From Bemisia tabaci (taxonomy: Eukaryota > Arthropoda > Insecta > Hemiptera > Aleyrodidae): 64,000 bases of DNA. The first letter of the stretch is position 1, and every line of letters begins with the position of its first letter. This document shows, one piece after another, positions 1 through 11,823 of the stretch. The notes beneath the pieces were generated by a model, which saw only the letters and a program-made list of their open reading frames with translations, was not told the DNA's origin and did no database searches. The stretch spans positions 16,169,131 to 16,233,130 of the forward strand of contig NC_092795.1 of NCBI RefSeq assembly GCF_918797505.1, read 5' to 3'. A program made the translations under genes and the position numbers.

Positions 1-528
1 TTGGAAAACTCAAAATTGCCAAGTAATATAAAATAATTTTTAGATTGACCCAATATTTATTTTTTTCTATCTCTTTAGTGATAAGTACCTAGGTTTGTTT
101 TCTTTTACCAATAATGTTATGAAGGATGATTTAATATTGTGATGAAGGCGGTGGTGCATGTCTTGGTCCACTCAGTGAATAAGCAGCACACGATATAGAA
201 AATAGACCCCCCCCCCCCAAATGGTCATAAATTACACTCAAACACCTAATTAAATTCAGAGGTAAGGTAAATTATCCATCGGTCAATATTATATTTTGAA
301 ACATAATGCATCACAAGGACCAAAAAAAATATCTGATTACTCAGTTTAAAAATGCTTCAAGAAAAATACTGAAATTTTGATGAAGATATCTGTCCTATTC
401 AACTGAACTCTGTTTACTTTTTCAGCTCGATCCTACGAATAAGTAAAATTAAAAATATATTTTAAGTTTTTGCATGTGCATGAACACGTTTTCCCTCCAA
501 TGAATTTTGTGTCTCCTTGATTTTTCAG
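1..528 (+). other. Upstream intron of TFIIF-beta
   Basis: This is AT-rich sequence before the first visible exon. I found no segment encoding the expected RAP30 N-terminal part, so the preceding exon lies outside. A nine-to-ten C run sits near 208. Confidence 0.6.
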
Positions 529-686
529 AACTAGTGTTCCGGGTGGCAAAACCCAAGTAACACTCAATCTTTCAGAATCAGTGATGTTGTTAGCTGAGCC
601 AGGCGAGAAACCCATTCCACGTCAACACAGGTTGGATGTTTCCCAAGTTACCAGACAGACACTTGGTGTTTTCTCTCATTATACTC
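529..686 (+). CDS. GTF2F2: TFIIF-beta exon (first in window)
   Basis: A TTTTTCAG acceptor ends at 528 and a GTAAGT donor starts at 687. The exon begins with the last base of a split codon and then reads TSVPGGKTQVTLNL, which corresponds to the human stretch around GRTEVSFTLNEDL, and ends near QTLGVFSHYT (human QTLTVFTESS). This is the second half of the N-terminal dimerisation domain that pairs with TFIIF-alpha. It leaves one base for the next exon. Confidence 0.95.
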
Positions 687-3600
687 GTAAGTTTTTCCTC
701 TTTTCTCTCATCTTATCATTGTGTTGGGTAAAGAAAGAAATGATTAAATTATGAATTGAGGTACAGCAGCTCCAAATGAATTGAGGATATTTTAGTTATT
801 AACAATACATTTCAGTGAGGTTAGTTTCTTCCATTTGTTTCATTGATAAATTCACTTTTGCCCAGGGCTTGAATAGGTTTTCCATTTTAATTTCCTCTAA
901 TGTTTCATCTTGGAGCCATTTGTGGAATGATATTTTAAACTACTGTAACCAAGGAATTCAGGGGTGCAGAAAGTTTTTTGCCTTCACATTCTTGAGACAG
1001 CTTTCACATTGTTGTCCACCTAAGACATCCTTCCCTTCAAATTGTCTTAGTCAGTCTTCGCATTTCTGTCCTCACATGACTTATAATACTGCACACTGAT
1101 GGCTGCGGCTGACTCATAGAGAACATAGAGTCGCGATGTAAATGGGAGAATTAACGCCACGTTTTGGTCGACAAGTTCTGAGCCGAGTGAGCGCCGAGCT
1201 TCAGTCACTTTTCGGATACTGTTTACATTGAATGGTAGAGCCCCATGTATCGAAAGTGACCTGGCATGACTCAGGAGTCTCGGAATTCGGGACCTGGAAA
1301 ATGCTTACAAGCGGCGCCAGCTCTCCCATTTACATCTTTGTACTCTTTGATAAGATAAGACAGCATGATTCACTATTTTCTTTGCATCAAACATTTAGTT
1401 CACAGTTTCCTTTGCTGAATGTGATGCGCCTTGCAGTTTCCCTTTGAAAGATTAACACATTCATTAGTTTCATTCACAAAAAGTAGAGCTATCTTCATAT
1501 TTTGAAAACCCCTTCTTGCAACCTCACAATTCAAAAACCTCTTTTCGGCAACCTTCTTATCTCTATCGTGACTGACCACGACCAGAGTGGTCTTTTGGTC
1601 TCAGAAGTTTTGCATTCCTGAAGGAATGTAAACGCAGCTGTATGATGAACTATCTTAATTCGCAATTATACTAAGCTGTCACTCTAATATGTCTTATTTT
1701 ATTGTTTCAGCTAAACCAGATAGTGATGCAATAGTTCCTGAAACCGAGAAACTAGTCCTTGAGGGAAGAATTAGCCAAAAATTAGAATGTCGACCTTATG
1801 GTAAGAGCTCTTTCTTTTCATGATGCAACAATGAGGACCCTCGTCAAACAAGTTGAAACATGTTTGATTTACGTTCGTTACTGAAGGGGTGTCCAAACCA
1901 ATTCTTGCTGGAACGCTATCAGTATCGTCTTAAACGGATACTAGTGGCGGTACCAACAGTGGCGATTATATCGTTAACAGCCGGCCTTATCTGAGTTCTG
2001 CGAGCTCGCACTCGATGCATTGTTGCCCCGTGTGTCGGTTCGTCAGATTGCCTGGCGCGGCAGCGCGTAAAATAGATATTATTTTTGTCAGCTCCAAAAA
2101 CTTAAATTGCTATCGGTAAGATACTGCTCATATCATAACTATTTCCTAATGGAATTGTTTCGGTAGCTTACCGACAATCAATAGAACAGCCCTACTCAAA
2201 TGGCTGTCATGCTGCTGTCCAATAGGAATTAAGGATGGAATTGATGGAAGGCAAGGCACTGCTGATGTTGTGAGCACTGAGGAGTTGCATAAAATAACCA
2301 CTGCACCTGATGGTTAAAAGTAATCAAGTGCCACCTCAAGGAGCTCCATTGATATATTAAGAATTACTCAATTGTCCCAGATGATATACCCTTCTCTTGT
2401 TTTGCTTGGTTAGAATTTGAGGTTTCTCCCATGATTTTAGCTCAATGAGCACAAAAATTAAAAATCCTTTGCAAAAGTCTTTGCCTTTTCTACGGCCATC
2501 TCTTTCTTAACATTTTAGCAAAAAGCACCTCTCACCAAGATGATCCAGTGCTTTACGTTGATGAGAATCCTACAAGCTTAGCTCATTCCGTACTTAAAAT
2601 GGGGGGAAAAATGGGCGCTGCTGATCCATCGTGGCCTTCAATTTTAGTCCATTTTATGTTATTTCTGCCCCTGTTCCTTCATATCCCTCCAAATCTCTTT
2701 TTCTTCTTCTCTAATTGAAAATAATGTGCATTCTGATCATTAAACTGCCTATGCTACTACATGGAGCTCTTGTATGCCATTGAAATTTGCAATTAAAGTA
2801 ATTTTTCTCAGAAAATTAGAACTTGGAACAGTTTCTGTTTGAACTAGTTTCTCTGCAATAAACTCTGAAGCTCAAAAGAGTGCTCAGAGCTCAGGCTGTA
2901 ATGGAGGAAATTTCCCACATTAAGGCGTGAGTCCACGTCTATATTCAGTTGAACTTTTTATGCACCGTTAGGGAGCAAAAATATCAGCAAGGTTGCTGTG
3001 GTTCAAGCCTTGGAGTCCCCAAACGAAGTGGCACCACTGCCAATAGATTTGCTCCCTATCTGAGCATGGCGTATTGGACAGGACTCTCACAGGATACAGG
3101 AGCTGGACTCTCACTGTAATGAAGGCAATCCCCTTTACCACAGCTTCAACTTTTGAGAGCTTTTTTTGAGCTTGAGAGTTTGTTTCAGAGAAAGCCAGTG
3201 GCGCCATAGTGTGTCTCGTGAAAATACACGAGGATAAGTACTTCAGTGGCAAGTCCCTGCGGCATTTAATACCTCGATCATTGTGTCCCATTCAATTCCC
3301 TGTTTTTACTGTTTTAATTTATGCTTACTTTTTTTTGGAAATTATATAAGAGTTCATTGAATAGCTCTCAATACATTCTATAGGTATACTAACATCTTCA
3401 AAAGTTCTTGATTTTTCATCTCTAAGTTTGCTTTATCTTCTAAAATTTCTCGAAAATGAGATGATTTTTCTGACTTTACCGGCTAATTTAAAGGGAGGGA
3501 ATATTTGAATTATTCTGAAATCTTTGATGTATGCAATTTGTGATTGGTGTTGAGTTGAAATTGAGCTTGTTCCGTTTCAGCTGATACAACCTACATGAAG

Positions 3601-6600
3601 TTGAAGGTAGAGTCCATCAGGAAAGCAATGGAGCCAACCAGGAAAGTAATGCGTTTAGATAGAGTGGTCCAAAATTATAAACCTGTATCAAACCACAAAA
3701 ATAATGTAAGTTCTTCTTTTTCATTTTATTTTCTTTGTATGATTTGCCTTTGTATGATTTTGTGTAGACAAACTAGATGAGAAAATCCATTCTAGTAAAT
3801 AAAAAAGATTAATGATGTGCAAGATGCATCTTTGATTTAATATCAGGTCCATTGATTGCTGCGTTCAATTTTGAGTAAGTCAGGGTTGGTGGGTTTATTG
3901 GTTGCTCCCTTTAATTTTAACGGAGTTAGAATGAGGCTGTAGCATGTATTTAAATTGCCTTGATAATAGTTCTGCCCAAGGAAAATTGTAGCAAGGAATG
4001 CGTCTCCGAGCTTAGAAAAGTTCAAAACAGCTATTTTGGCCAGAAAAGAGGATTTGTGATGTAGCAGTTTATAAAGTTTCTCATTGGTCTGAAGCTTAAG
4101 ACATCATATGGAGCGACAACTCATGTTTGCATCCACCATGAATCCAATGCAACAGAGCCACTGCTCTCATCCTACCTTCGAAACGTTTCTGAATTTTTAA
4201 AATAAAGTGTTCTGTTGAAAGTAAATGTTCGTCACTTGGATCAGTTATTTTCATTGATGAAAATGGTGTTAGCACATACCAGTTGGTATGCGTAATCTTT
4301 TGTTCAAATTGAGATGGAAAAGTAAAGAAACAAATGTATGTGAAAGGATACGCGGTGATCAATTCTTTAAGTGACATAACAAAATCTGTTGGTGTAATAT
4401 TTCTTCTTATGAAATGGGGTTGGATTTTTGGCAACTTGAAAAGTAATTTTTTTAGCTAATATTTGATCAAATGAAGGACAAAAACAGGAAGGCACGTATT
4501 CTCATTTCATCAGATTAACTGAAAGGATGATTAGATGCTGAAATAAATGCTGAAATTCGCTTTAAGCGTATTACTAGACATTTTTCTCTACTATTTTTTG
4601 CTAATTTTTTCTCAACTTTCTGCATCTTACATAGTTTCTTACGAAGGGTTTTTTCTTATAAATAAAAAAAAAAAAAACTAGCTTATTACATTAGGTTTCC
4701 TCCTCCATAAATGACCTTTTTTGCTGACATTAAAAACAAAATCTGTTATTCTGTGAAATGTGTTTTGAGTTTTAATATTTGTAACTCTCGTAGAAGATTC
4801 ATTCTAAAGCAAGGTTGAAAAAAAGATTGCATAGTGATGTTACCTTCAAGGGACTTTTTTTAAATTTGTGTCTAAAATATTTCAATTCCATTCAGAAGTT
4901 TTTCTGACTATGTCATGACTGGTTTTCATTTTTCAGATTGAGTACATGGAGAAGAAGAAAGCAGAAGGGAAGAAGGCCCGTGATGACAAAGAATCTGTTA
5001 TGGAAATGTTATTTGCTGCTTTTGAAAAACATCAATTCTATAATTTGAAGGATCTAGTTCAGATAACTAAACAGCCTCCTGTAAGTATTGTTTGTCACTT
5101 TGCAAGTTTTGGACTGAAAGGCAAGTGACTGGTGGTTGTCATGCAATGTGAGGTTTTCTTCTTCATTGTATCCTACCATGACCATTTATATTCGTCCTTT
5201 TTTCTCTCCATTTTAAATGGGGGACCCATAAGAAATTGGAATTTTGCTGTTACTGGGCAGTGGTTCAAAGTTCTAAGCTCTGATGTCAGGAGGTGTCACT
5301 GAAGGCTACGTAGAGTGCCTTGGGTGAATCGTAATGTTGTGACATAATATTTTTTTGTCCATTGTATGAGCATTGAGCAGTGTCCAACAACTATCTTGTT
5401 TTTTAAGATGGGTGATTTTCATGGGCAACTCGTGGCACTAAAGTTTTCTTTACCTACTCAGTGAATATGCAGCTAACGCTATCAAACTTAAAAGTAATGC
5501 TGCTAAAGAACGCGTCTCTGTAAAACCTGAAGTGTACAAATGTTTCTCTTGCTTTAAAAATGGTGATAAATTGCTCAATATGTCTGCCTGGTCATGAGCA
5601 ACTTTCAAGGACTAGAACCTATGAAAACATTTACAAAATTTGCATTCTTGTGAATGCAGCTTGTCCGATAATATTTGATGCATTTACTGAATGGGCCTCC
5701 AGACAAGTTATGAGTCGAAGCATTTTGCAACATGTCTCCTCAACAAAATTTCACAAAGCTGAAGAATCGCACCATGGGAAGTCTGAAAAATCAACTCCTT
5801 AAGAAGTTATAAATGTTTCCAACTTGTCAAATGGCACAAGTACAATTGGATTACATTTTGCAATAAGGAACCACTATCTCCAGCTCATCCACAAAAGCAC
5901 CTTCCGGCATAGAGAAACCAATGGCTCATATGCGCTTTATAATATGGGCCAGAAATAGAGGCTCCTTATTGCAAAATGTGGTCCAATTGATATCGTTTGT
6001 ATAAATTAACTTTTATATGATTGGCCTGTGTCAAAAATACTTGTTAATACCTCATCCTGGAGTTGATATCCAAACTTTTGGTTGTGTAAATCGTTTTCTA
6101 CATCAGATTTTGAAGAGAAATATGCTTTTTTACTGGTTCATATTTGGTTTTTTCTGGTCATCTATTGACCCATTGACTGAGTTGTTATTTAGCAACGTTC
6201 AGCTCAAGATAGGCAGCTGACAGCTGTGCAGAATTTTTCCCAGGAAGAATTGCAGAAGACAATAATAGGAAAAATGGCATGAAAGGATGTAAAAATGCAT
6301 CAATCATGATGGGACATACTCCATAGAGCAGGCTGCCTTCATGAATGAAAAAGATACTGAAGAATTGATGATTGCCTTTTTTTGTAAAAATAAATTCTTG
6401 GTTAAAACTGTAGGCAGCAACTTTACGTTTCCCCTTTCAAAAGCTTGGAACTTGGTCAATTTTGAGCAAATTGAACAATTTTGGCGTAAAAAGATTGGGA
6501 ATGATGTTAACTTTAAGACCAAAACTGAGACTAAGATCAGCTTAATGGCCATTTTCGTTCTGGGATTAGAGAATCAGTCCGGGAACTTTAGAGGCTCCCT

Positions 6601-7560
6601 TTGGATTCAAAGATCATTTACCCAATAATTTTGTTCCTTAAAAATGTTAAAGTTTCTAAATTCCACTCTGGAATGGACTTTTTGCAAAAAAATAAAAAAA
6701 AATACACTTCATACATTTCTCTTAATTCTGTAAAAGCCCTGGTACTTTCCAGGAGTCAAAGTCATCCCAGAGAATGTAGGCAGATTGCGGGATAAATGGA
6801 AATCTGTAAATGATAGTGCCAAAGACTTAAGAGCAGTAAGGATTGTATCGTTTTCATTGTAGCGATCTTACCATTCATAGAAGGAAGCTCTGTCAAGGCA
6901 CCTCTAGGTTCACCTAGATCACAATTTGCTTCCTTTTTTTTTTATCATGCAAACATATTCTCAAATAACAGGGTGGTAGAGCAGTGCTGGGTCCAAACTA
7001 TACTGCAGGGAAACCAGGGCCAAAAATTTTTCAAATTTTTTATTAGAGGCAAAAAGTTGAACTCCAATGAGTGAGTATCAGTGCAAGACTAAGGGGGAGA
7101 GTTTCAGCTCAGGCAGATGCATTGGAATACTAAGTAGGGTAATTCGGAGAGACATTGATTTGAGTCTTTTTAGACCTAATGAGTAGGTCACAATCGTCAG
7201 CAAGCCAAGCTTAGCATCCCGCACAACTCTAGACAGCATTGAAACGCTGTCATTAACATTCAAACAAAACTATGGATCATCCGTAGCATCATGCCCTCCC
7301 CCCCATCATTTCGATTCCTACACACATATATTCCTTTACTGAGTCACAAAAAAATGCATTGTTAATAATTGAGATATTTTTTCTTTTCATTTATTGACTA
7401 TTTGTCTATTTTTCAGAATTATCTCAAAGAAATTTTGAACGATATTGGAAACTACAGTATCAAGGCTCCTCATAGATGCATGTGGGAGCTGAAACCTGAA
7501 TATCGCCATTACAAAGCAGACGCTGCTGACCCACCAGGGACTTCATCTGACAAGAAATGA
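529..7560 (+). CDS. GTF2F2 (TfIIFbeta): General transcription factor IIF subunit 2 (TFIIF-beta/RAP30), 5' partial, five exons
   Basis: The coding sequence joins 529-686, 1711-1800, 3581-3705, 4937-5080 and 7417-7560. All four introns are GT-AG with pyrimidine-rich acceptors, and the phases fit, giving 219 residues before TGA. The order of blocks matches RAP30: the end of the dimerisation beta-barrel (exons 1-2), a linker containing ..NYKPVSNH.., then the winged-helix DNA-binding domain (FEKHQFYNLKDLVQITKQP and YLKEIL), and the signature tail WELKPEYRHY. Known role: with TFIIF-alpha it binds RNA polymerase II, brings it to the promoter and helps start-site choice and early elongation in the nucleus. 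The human protein is 249 residues, so roughly 45-50 N-terminal residues lie on exon(s) before position 1. The joining reading frame is uninterrupted, so I see a live gene and not a pseudogene. Confidence 0.96.
687..1710 (+). other. TFIIF-beta intron with one palindromic MITE
   Basis: A GT-AG intron. Its only recognisable content is the inverted-repeat element at about 1114-1350, listed separately. The remainder is AT-rich unique-looking sequence. Confidence 0.8.
1114..1350. mobile_element. Palindromic MITE, family K, copy 1 (intronic)
   Basis: The ends are inverted: left CATAGAG..GATGTAAATGGGAG, right CTCCCATTTACATC..ACTCTTTG. The inner GGCGCC and CGGAATTCGGGACC stretches also pair with diverged left-hand partners. 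A second copy lies at about 33.2-33.55 kb. No coding capacity is apparent. It sits in a TFIIF-beta intron without disturbing splice sites. Confidence 0.7.
1711..1800 (+). CDS. GTF2F2: TFIIF-beta exon (second in window)
   Basis: The acceptor is TTGTTTCAG and the donor GTAAGA. Translation in the required phase gives PKPDSDAIVPETEKLVLEG followed by RISQKLECRPY, matching the family pattern (human ..KLSLEGIVVQRAECRPA..). This closes the dimerisation domain. One base is left over for the next exon. Confidence 0.95.
1801..3580 (+). other. TFIIF-beta intron
   Basis: A long GT-AG intron. I see no second gene, strong repeat or RNA gene in it. Confidence 0.75.
3581..3705 (+). CDS. GTF2F2: TFIIF-beta exon (third in window)
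   Basis: The acceptor is CCGTTTCAG and the donor GTAAGT. The exon encodes the linker: ADTTYMKLKVESIRK, then MRLDRVVQNYKPVSNHKNN. Human RAP30 has YMRLKRLQIEES and VVTTNYKPVANHQYN in the same place. It ends on a codon boundary. Confidence 0.95.
3706..4936 (+). other. TFIIF-beta intron
   Basis: An AT-rich GT-AG intron with an A run near 4664. No other feature is supported. Confidence 0.75.
4937..5080 (+). CDS. GTF2F2: TFIIF-beta exon (fourth in window), start of winged helix
   Basis: The acceptor is TTTTTCAG and the donor GTAAGT. The 48 codons read IEYMEKKKAEGKKARDDKES, then VMEMLFAAFEKHQFYNLKDL and VQITKQPP. This covers the basic approach and first helices of the C-terminal winged-helix domain that contacts promoter DNA. 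The exon is an exact number of codons, so it joins the last exon directly as ..KQPP-NYLKEIL.., as in other animals. Confidence 0.96.
5843..5989. mobile_element. Short inverted-repeat MITE, family Q, copy 1
   Basis: The ends pair: left ATTGGATTACATTTTGCAAT with AAGGAACCAC; right GGCTCCTTATTGCAAAATGT then GGTCCAATTG. It is about 147 bp and non-coding. Related copies lie at about 52504-52639 and 61610-61742. Confidence 0.75.
6753..6835 (+). other. Exon-like segment inside the last TFIIF-beta intron (possible poison exon or TE remnant)
   Basis: An acceptor-like GTACTTTCCAG precedes position 6753 and a donor-like GTAAGG follows 6835. The 83 nt are open in one frame (VKVIPENVGRLRDKWKSVND.., which resembles SANT/Myb-type helices in composition but is too short to assign). 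If spliced between the fourth and fifth exons, the TFIIF-beta frame would read ESKSSQRM and hit TAG, and 83 is not a multiple of three. So it is either a regulated poison exon, a fragment of an inserted gene, or chance. Confidence 0.25.
7417..7560 (+). CDS. GTF2F2: TFIIF-beta terminal coding exon
   Basis: The acceptor is TATTTTTCAG. The 47 codons start NYLKEILNDIGNYSIKAPHR and contain WELKPEYRHYKADAADPP, then GTSSDKK and TGA. The WELKPEYRHY block is diagnostic of the RAP30 C terminus. The short Ser/Lys tail after it is variable across species. Confidence 0.97.
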   Translation, partial: NYLKEILNDIGNYSIKAPHRCMWELKPEYRHYKADAADPPGTSSDKK

Positions 7561-8641
7561 AGACCTCAATCCTCCACCTGAATAATATTTTCAAGTAATT
7601 TAGAACATTATTTTATCAACTAGGGAATTACCTCAGAATCCAGCGAGTTTGAAAATTGTTTGTAAAATTCTAATTCGATTCTCTGCCATTCAGGGAACCA
7701 ACAGCCCAGGAAATTTCCTTAGCATTTTTGAGAAACACAGATTCATGATCAGTAGTATTTTTTTATGGCAGGTATTATTACAAGAGAAAAAAAATAGACA
7801 AGGATCATTATCAATGAAAAGACTTGGTGTGATGACAAATTCATCTTAATGATTTCAACAAGAGGTGCGTTGTTGAAGTAAATTATTTGGGAATGTTTGG
7901 AAACAGAAATACCCGGTGCCAAATAGTAGGCATTGTTCGACTCAATTTGAATTACCTGATAACTTGCGTGTTCACATATAAATGCCCAATGTTTCTACCA
8001 AACGCCGAACAATTTCGGGAGGTCAATTGGATCGATGAGCTGCGTATAGTGAACGGAAGAACCAAACAATATCAGATAAGTTTACCTCAACACTCGCACC
8101 AAAGATGAATAAGATATGAGCATTAATCCTTCTTTTATCAAAAATAATCTTGAAGGATAAATTATTATCTAGACATAATTTAAATCACACCAAATAGACA
8201 CGGTTGTGTGGCAAAATGGGCTGTTATTAGGGCTAAGATTTTAATTTTTCATCTCTATTTTTTTTTTTTTTCTTAGCTCTTTTGGAGACAGTAACTGTAT
8301 TGAATGTTTCCTTAGCTCAACTTTATTTGTAATTTAAGCTCAACGTGTCCCTTTTACATGGAGCAAGTGTTCATTCAGCTCTCCAATTCATGGCTGTTTT
8401 GAGAAATGACCGTTCAAATTGATATACTTCCGATTTTCAGTTATTAAATTCGGAAGAGCTATAATTTCTTTACTGTCACAACTTAGTCATTACACAGATG
8501 GAACAAAGAGTGACCATAGAAATATAACTGCAACCAATCTAATCTAGGAATAATTGTGCGTATGTAAGTGAACTTTGTTCTTTGTTGTGATATATCTTTA
8601 AAAGTAGGTATTTTCATTGGTTAATTTACGTTTTTAATAAA
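7561..8641 (+). other. Probable 3' UTR of TFIIF-beta with poly(A) signal
   Basis: After the stop codon there is about 1.1 kb of AT-rich sequence without another gene. The first canonical AATAAA I find is at 8636-8641, followed by T-rich sequence. An AATAAT variant at 7581 could give a much shorter 3' UTR. Transcript data would decide. Confidence 0.45.
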
Positions 8642-10327
8642 TTATTTTATTACTGTAAACTCATTCAAAGCTCTGTTTTTTCATTCGTAGTTTTCTAGCC
8701 ATGCAACTCATGCAATTTCATAAGTGAGATGTTATGATTTTAATTCAAAAGTTATCAATTGCAGAATCAGAAGTGAATGATGCTAAATGAGCATATCAAA
8801 CTGAATCTCAAAATTTTCAAATTCATTCTTCAAACATCAGCAATTGTAATTTTTATCATGTTTTTAAGTTTTTGCTGGGGTGTAAATTTAATATTCTATT
8901 CTTATACTTTAAACTCTTGAAAATTATGATAGAAATCTGTCAGTTAGGTCGAATCTCCATTATCCAACCCCTCATTATCCGACACGATTTTCTCACCGCT
9001 AGAACGTGGCTTTTTCCGACAGAACATGATGGAAACAGGTTGTTAGGGCAAGTATTGAATATGCGCATGGTTTTTTGTATTTTTTTCTCCAATTAAATGA
9101 GTATATTTTACAAATATGATTGAAAATTGGCCAAGCTTGTGCTTTCCGAGTACAAACAGAGCCTGTAATTACACTTTTTCAATCTTTTCAACCGATAGAT
9201 TTAAACAGAATCAGCCGAACCTTATTTCTCCTTGCCTAATTTTCTCTCATGTTTTATTTTTTATAGACAACTGATCCACATAATGCCTTTAAAAATTCAG
9301 TGAATTTTCCCATAAATCATGAAGAAAATGTTCACCAAATTTCAAGTTGCAATGTTGCTTGATTTTATTTTTAAAAAATAAAACATTAGAGAAAATTAGG
9401 CAACTTCTGATGTAGTTAGGCAGAATCTGGTTAAAGTCTTCTAGTTGATGAAAACAAGGGGAAAAGCATAGAATATGAAGGAATGTCAGAAGTAAAGAGG
9501 TAAGAGATAAGACAACGTCTATTCAAAGAACTTGTCTAATTTTGAAAATGCTTCAGCCGTGTTTAGACTTATCGCTTCACTGTCACCCAGTTAGAGTAAC
9601 AGAATATATTTTGCTCGGAATGCCAAAATAAGACAGTTACGATTTCAGTGGATGATTGGGAATAAAGTTGACTTCCTCTAAGTCAAACTGCATTGCGACC
9701 ACACTGTAAGTTCCACTGTAAGAGCTTTTTGTTCTCTTAAAAAATTCTATGGGTAAAAAAGTTTGACTTAGAGGAAAATTCCTTGCAAAAAGTGTTTGAC
9801 TTAGAAGAAGTCAGCATTAGCCTCAGCAATTCAATTTCGGCAATAGCAATTGCAAGGCAAAGAAATTTCAGATGAATCTCATGTTTTTTGAAAATGCATT
9901 TTCTGGGACGTATTAGCGGTTAAAAGGTTTAAGGTATTACAACAATTCAGATATCTTGAATAATGTTGATTTTTATTGTTGGAGGGATGAAGTTGTTTTC
10001 TCAACAAAATTATACATTTTCAAAAATTAATGAATACATATTGCAACTCACAGGATTTTTAAAAAATCAATTATAAAGATTAGAAACTTCAACTCAAAAA
10101 ACAAAAATACTTCCATTATACACATTATCCCAATAATTTTGGTGTGGGCATAATTAATGTTTCAGTTGCTGCATATGAAAATTCCTCACTTAACTCGGAC
10201 AGTCAGAACTGTAAGCATTATTCAGTAGTTGGATCTTGTGTAGCCAATATTGCATGATCATCCAAATGGAGGAGCACATGAATTCAAATCCGAATATGTG
10301 TCAGTCCTTCGCATCATAACTAGGATT
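8642..10327. other. Intergenic AT-rich stretch
   Basis: There is no gene I can support. A weak inverted repeat (TTGACTT..CTCTAAGTCAA on the left; TTTGACTTAGAGG twice on the right) lies at about 9666-9812. Confidence 0.5.
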
Positions 10328-10482
10328 CATAGGCGTAGCTAGGGGGGTCCTGGGGGGCCTGCCCCCCCCCCCCAGAAAAACGGGATCCTCCATTCCTCAC
10401 CCACCCCCCCCCGCTCTCTTCACCACGATAGGTGGTCCCATGCCCCCCCCCCCCCCAGAAAAATTTCCCAGCTACGCTCCTG
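10328..10482. mobile_element. hAT-type MITE with perfect 8-bp target duplication
   Basis: The element runs from CATAGGCGTAGCT to AGCTACGCTCCTG (imperfect terminal inverted repeats) and is 155 bp. It is flanked by identical CTAGGATT at 10320-10327 and 10483-10490. An 8-bp duplication is typical of the hAT superfamily. The interior is dominated by C runs. It is non-autonomous. Confidence 0.85.
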
Positions 10483-10933
10483 CTAGGATTTAGAGAACAC
10501 TGGTCGTCAATGCTGAAGTTCCGGAACTGGTGTTAAAAATTTGCAATTTTTCACTTCCTGCTCCAACATCAAATAATTTTCATTGATCTTGATGGTTTGC
10601 ATTCACCCAGTCTCGCAGAATCAGACGAAATGTGAAAGAATAGATTTTTCATTCCTGAATTCCAGACAAATATTCAATTTATCGTCTATAAATGTATCAT
10701 AACATATCGTTTTTAATGAAGAGCCTCCCGGGCTTATTTTAGCTCGTAATTTTGCCGCTGGGGGCCGATCATAAACGGGCCAATTTCGGATTTTTTAACC
10801 TCCCCATCCCCTCTTCATGCTCTTGTAACGTGGGTCCATGGATCCCATTTTTTTACACGTGAAAAAACAACTGCGCAACGATCTCTTCAGCCTCCCCCCC
10901 CCCCTCCTAGAGCGTTACGTATTTTATGAACGG

Positions 10934-11151
10934 CATAGGCGGCTCCAGGGGGCGTGCACCCCCCCCTCGCCCGAAAAAAAAGGAGTAAGGAAAAAGAGAG
11001 AGAGAGGAAGGAGCTTATATTTGGAACTTATTCATGAAAAAATTGACTCAAACTGCATGTAAGATGCTTAAAATTTCAACAATTTTCTGGGGAAGCCCCC
11101 CGGACCCGCCTTACGCCCCCCCCCCTTTCGAGGTGTCTGGATCCGCCTAGG
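10934..11151. mobile_element. MITE-like element with CATAGGCGG ends
   Basis: The left end CATAGGCGGCTCCAG pairs with the right end CTGGATCCGCCTAGG. The interior carries C-rich runs like the 10.3-kb element, but no clean target duplication is seen. Possibly a degenerate relative of the same hAT group. Confidence 0.55.
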
Positions 11152-11236
11152 GGCGGGAAGAAGTCAGACCGGACCAGGCGTGATCGTCAGCACTTTTTTC
11201 GGTAGCGCGAGGTCTGTGCATACGATGATGGCGCGA

Positions 11237-11823
11237 CGCACAGTGGAACGAGTCAATGGGACAATCAGACAAAATTTTGGAAACTTTAAAAGCTTATAAC
11301 GCCATTTATACAAACCGTGGAAGTTCTAAAAGGGGCTCCATCGGATTCCTCGTAAAATTGTCTTTCAGAAACACCCCTTGCAGGGCCAGATTTACCAATA
11401 GGCTACGTAGGCTGCAGCCTAGGGCGCAACATTCTGAGGGGCGCAAAATTTTTGAGAATTTTTTTTTTTTTTTAATTTAACGAGTCTTTTGTTACTTTTC
11501 ATTTTCCAAAACCATCTTTCAAACGTAAACATACCTCAAAACTTTAAAATCGTGTTTTATCAAAGGTGAATTTGAACATTTTCCTGACACCTAACATCCT
11601 CCTGCTGATCTAGAGGGGAGGGGCGTCTGGGGACCCCCTCCCCTCCACGAGAGCGCCTACTTTTAAGGGCGCCACCCTAAGTTTAGCCTAGGGCGCTAAA
11701 AATGTAAATCCGGTCCTGACCCCTTGAAAGTTACCTAAAATTCGACGAAATGAACACCAAAATTTTCAGTTTCAGTCAAAAATTGTGTGTCCGACCTCCT
11801 TGATTGACTGGATCCACCGTGCG
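11237..11823. mobile_element. Family N MITE, copy 1, interrupted by a younger hAT-type element
   Basis: The left end CGCACAGTGGAACGAGTCAA and the right end GACTGGATCCACCGTGCG are inverted. Removing the insertion at 11381-11718 and one 8-bp duplicate leaves about 241 bp that is collinear with the intact copy at 19720-19948. It is non-coding. Confidence 0.85.
11381..11718. mobile_element. hAT-type non-autonomous element nested in family N, 8-bp TSD
   Basis: It starts CAGGGCCAGATTTAC and ends GTAAATCCGGTCCTG. Identical ACCCCTTG flanks lie at 11373-11380 and 11719-11726. The family N copy at 19.7 kb has the unoccupied site, CACCCCTTGGA. The element is 338 bp, with no transposase. An inner repeat of the terminal GCCTAGGGCGC motif is visible on both sides. 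Confidence 0.92.

Larger units (their letters stand above)
5081..7416 (+). other. Last TFIIF-beta intron
   Basis: The largest intron of the gene. It contains a small inverted-repeat MITE (5843-5989) and the exon-like segment at 6753-6835. Several open frames of 60-95 codons occur, but none resembles a known protein. Confidence 0.75.

Noticed and set aside
6341..6628. 95-codon frame in the last TFIIF-beta intron as an extra exon
   Set aside because: It has no match to TFIIF-beta, and the human protein joins directly across this intron (KQP to YLKEIL).
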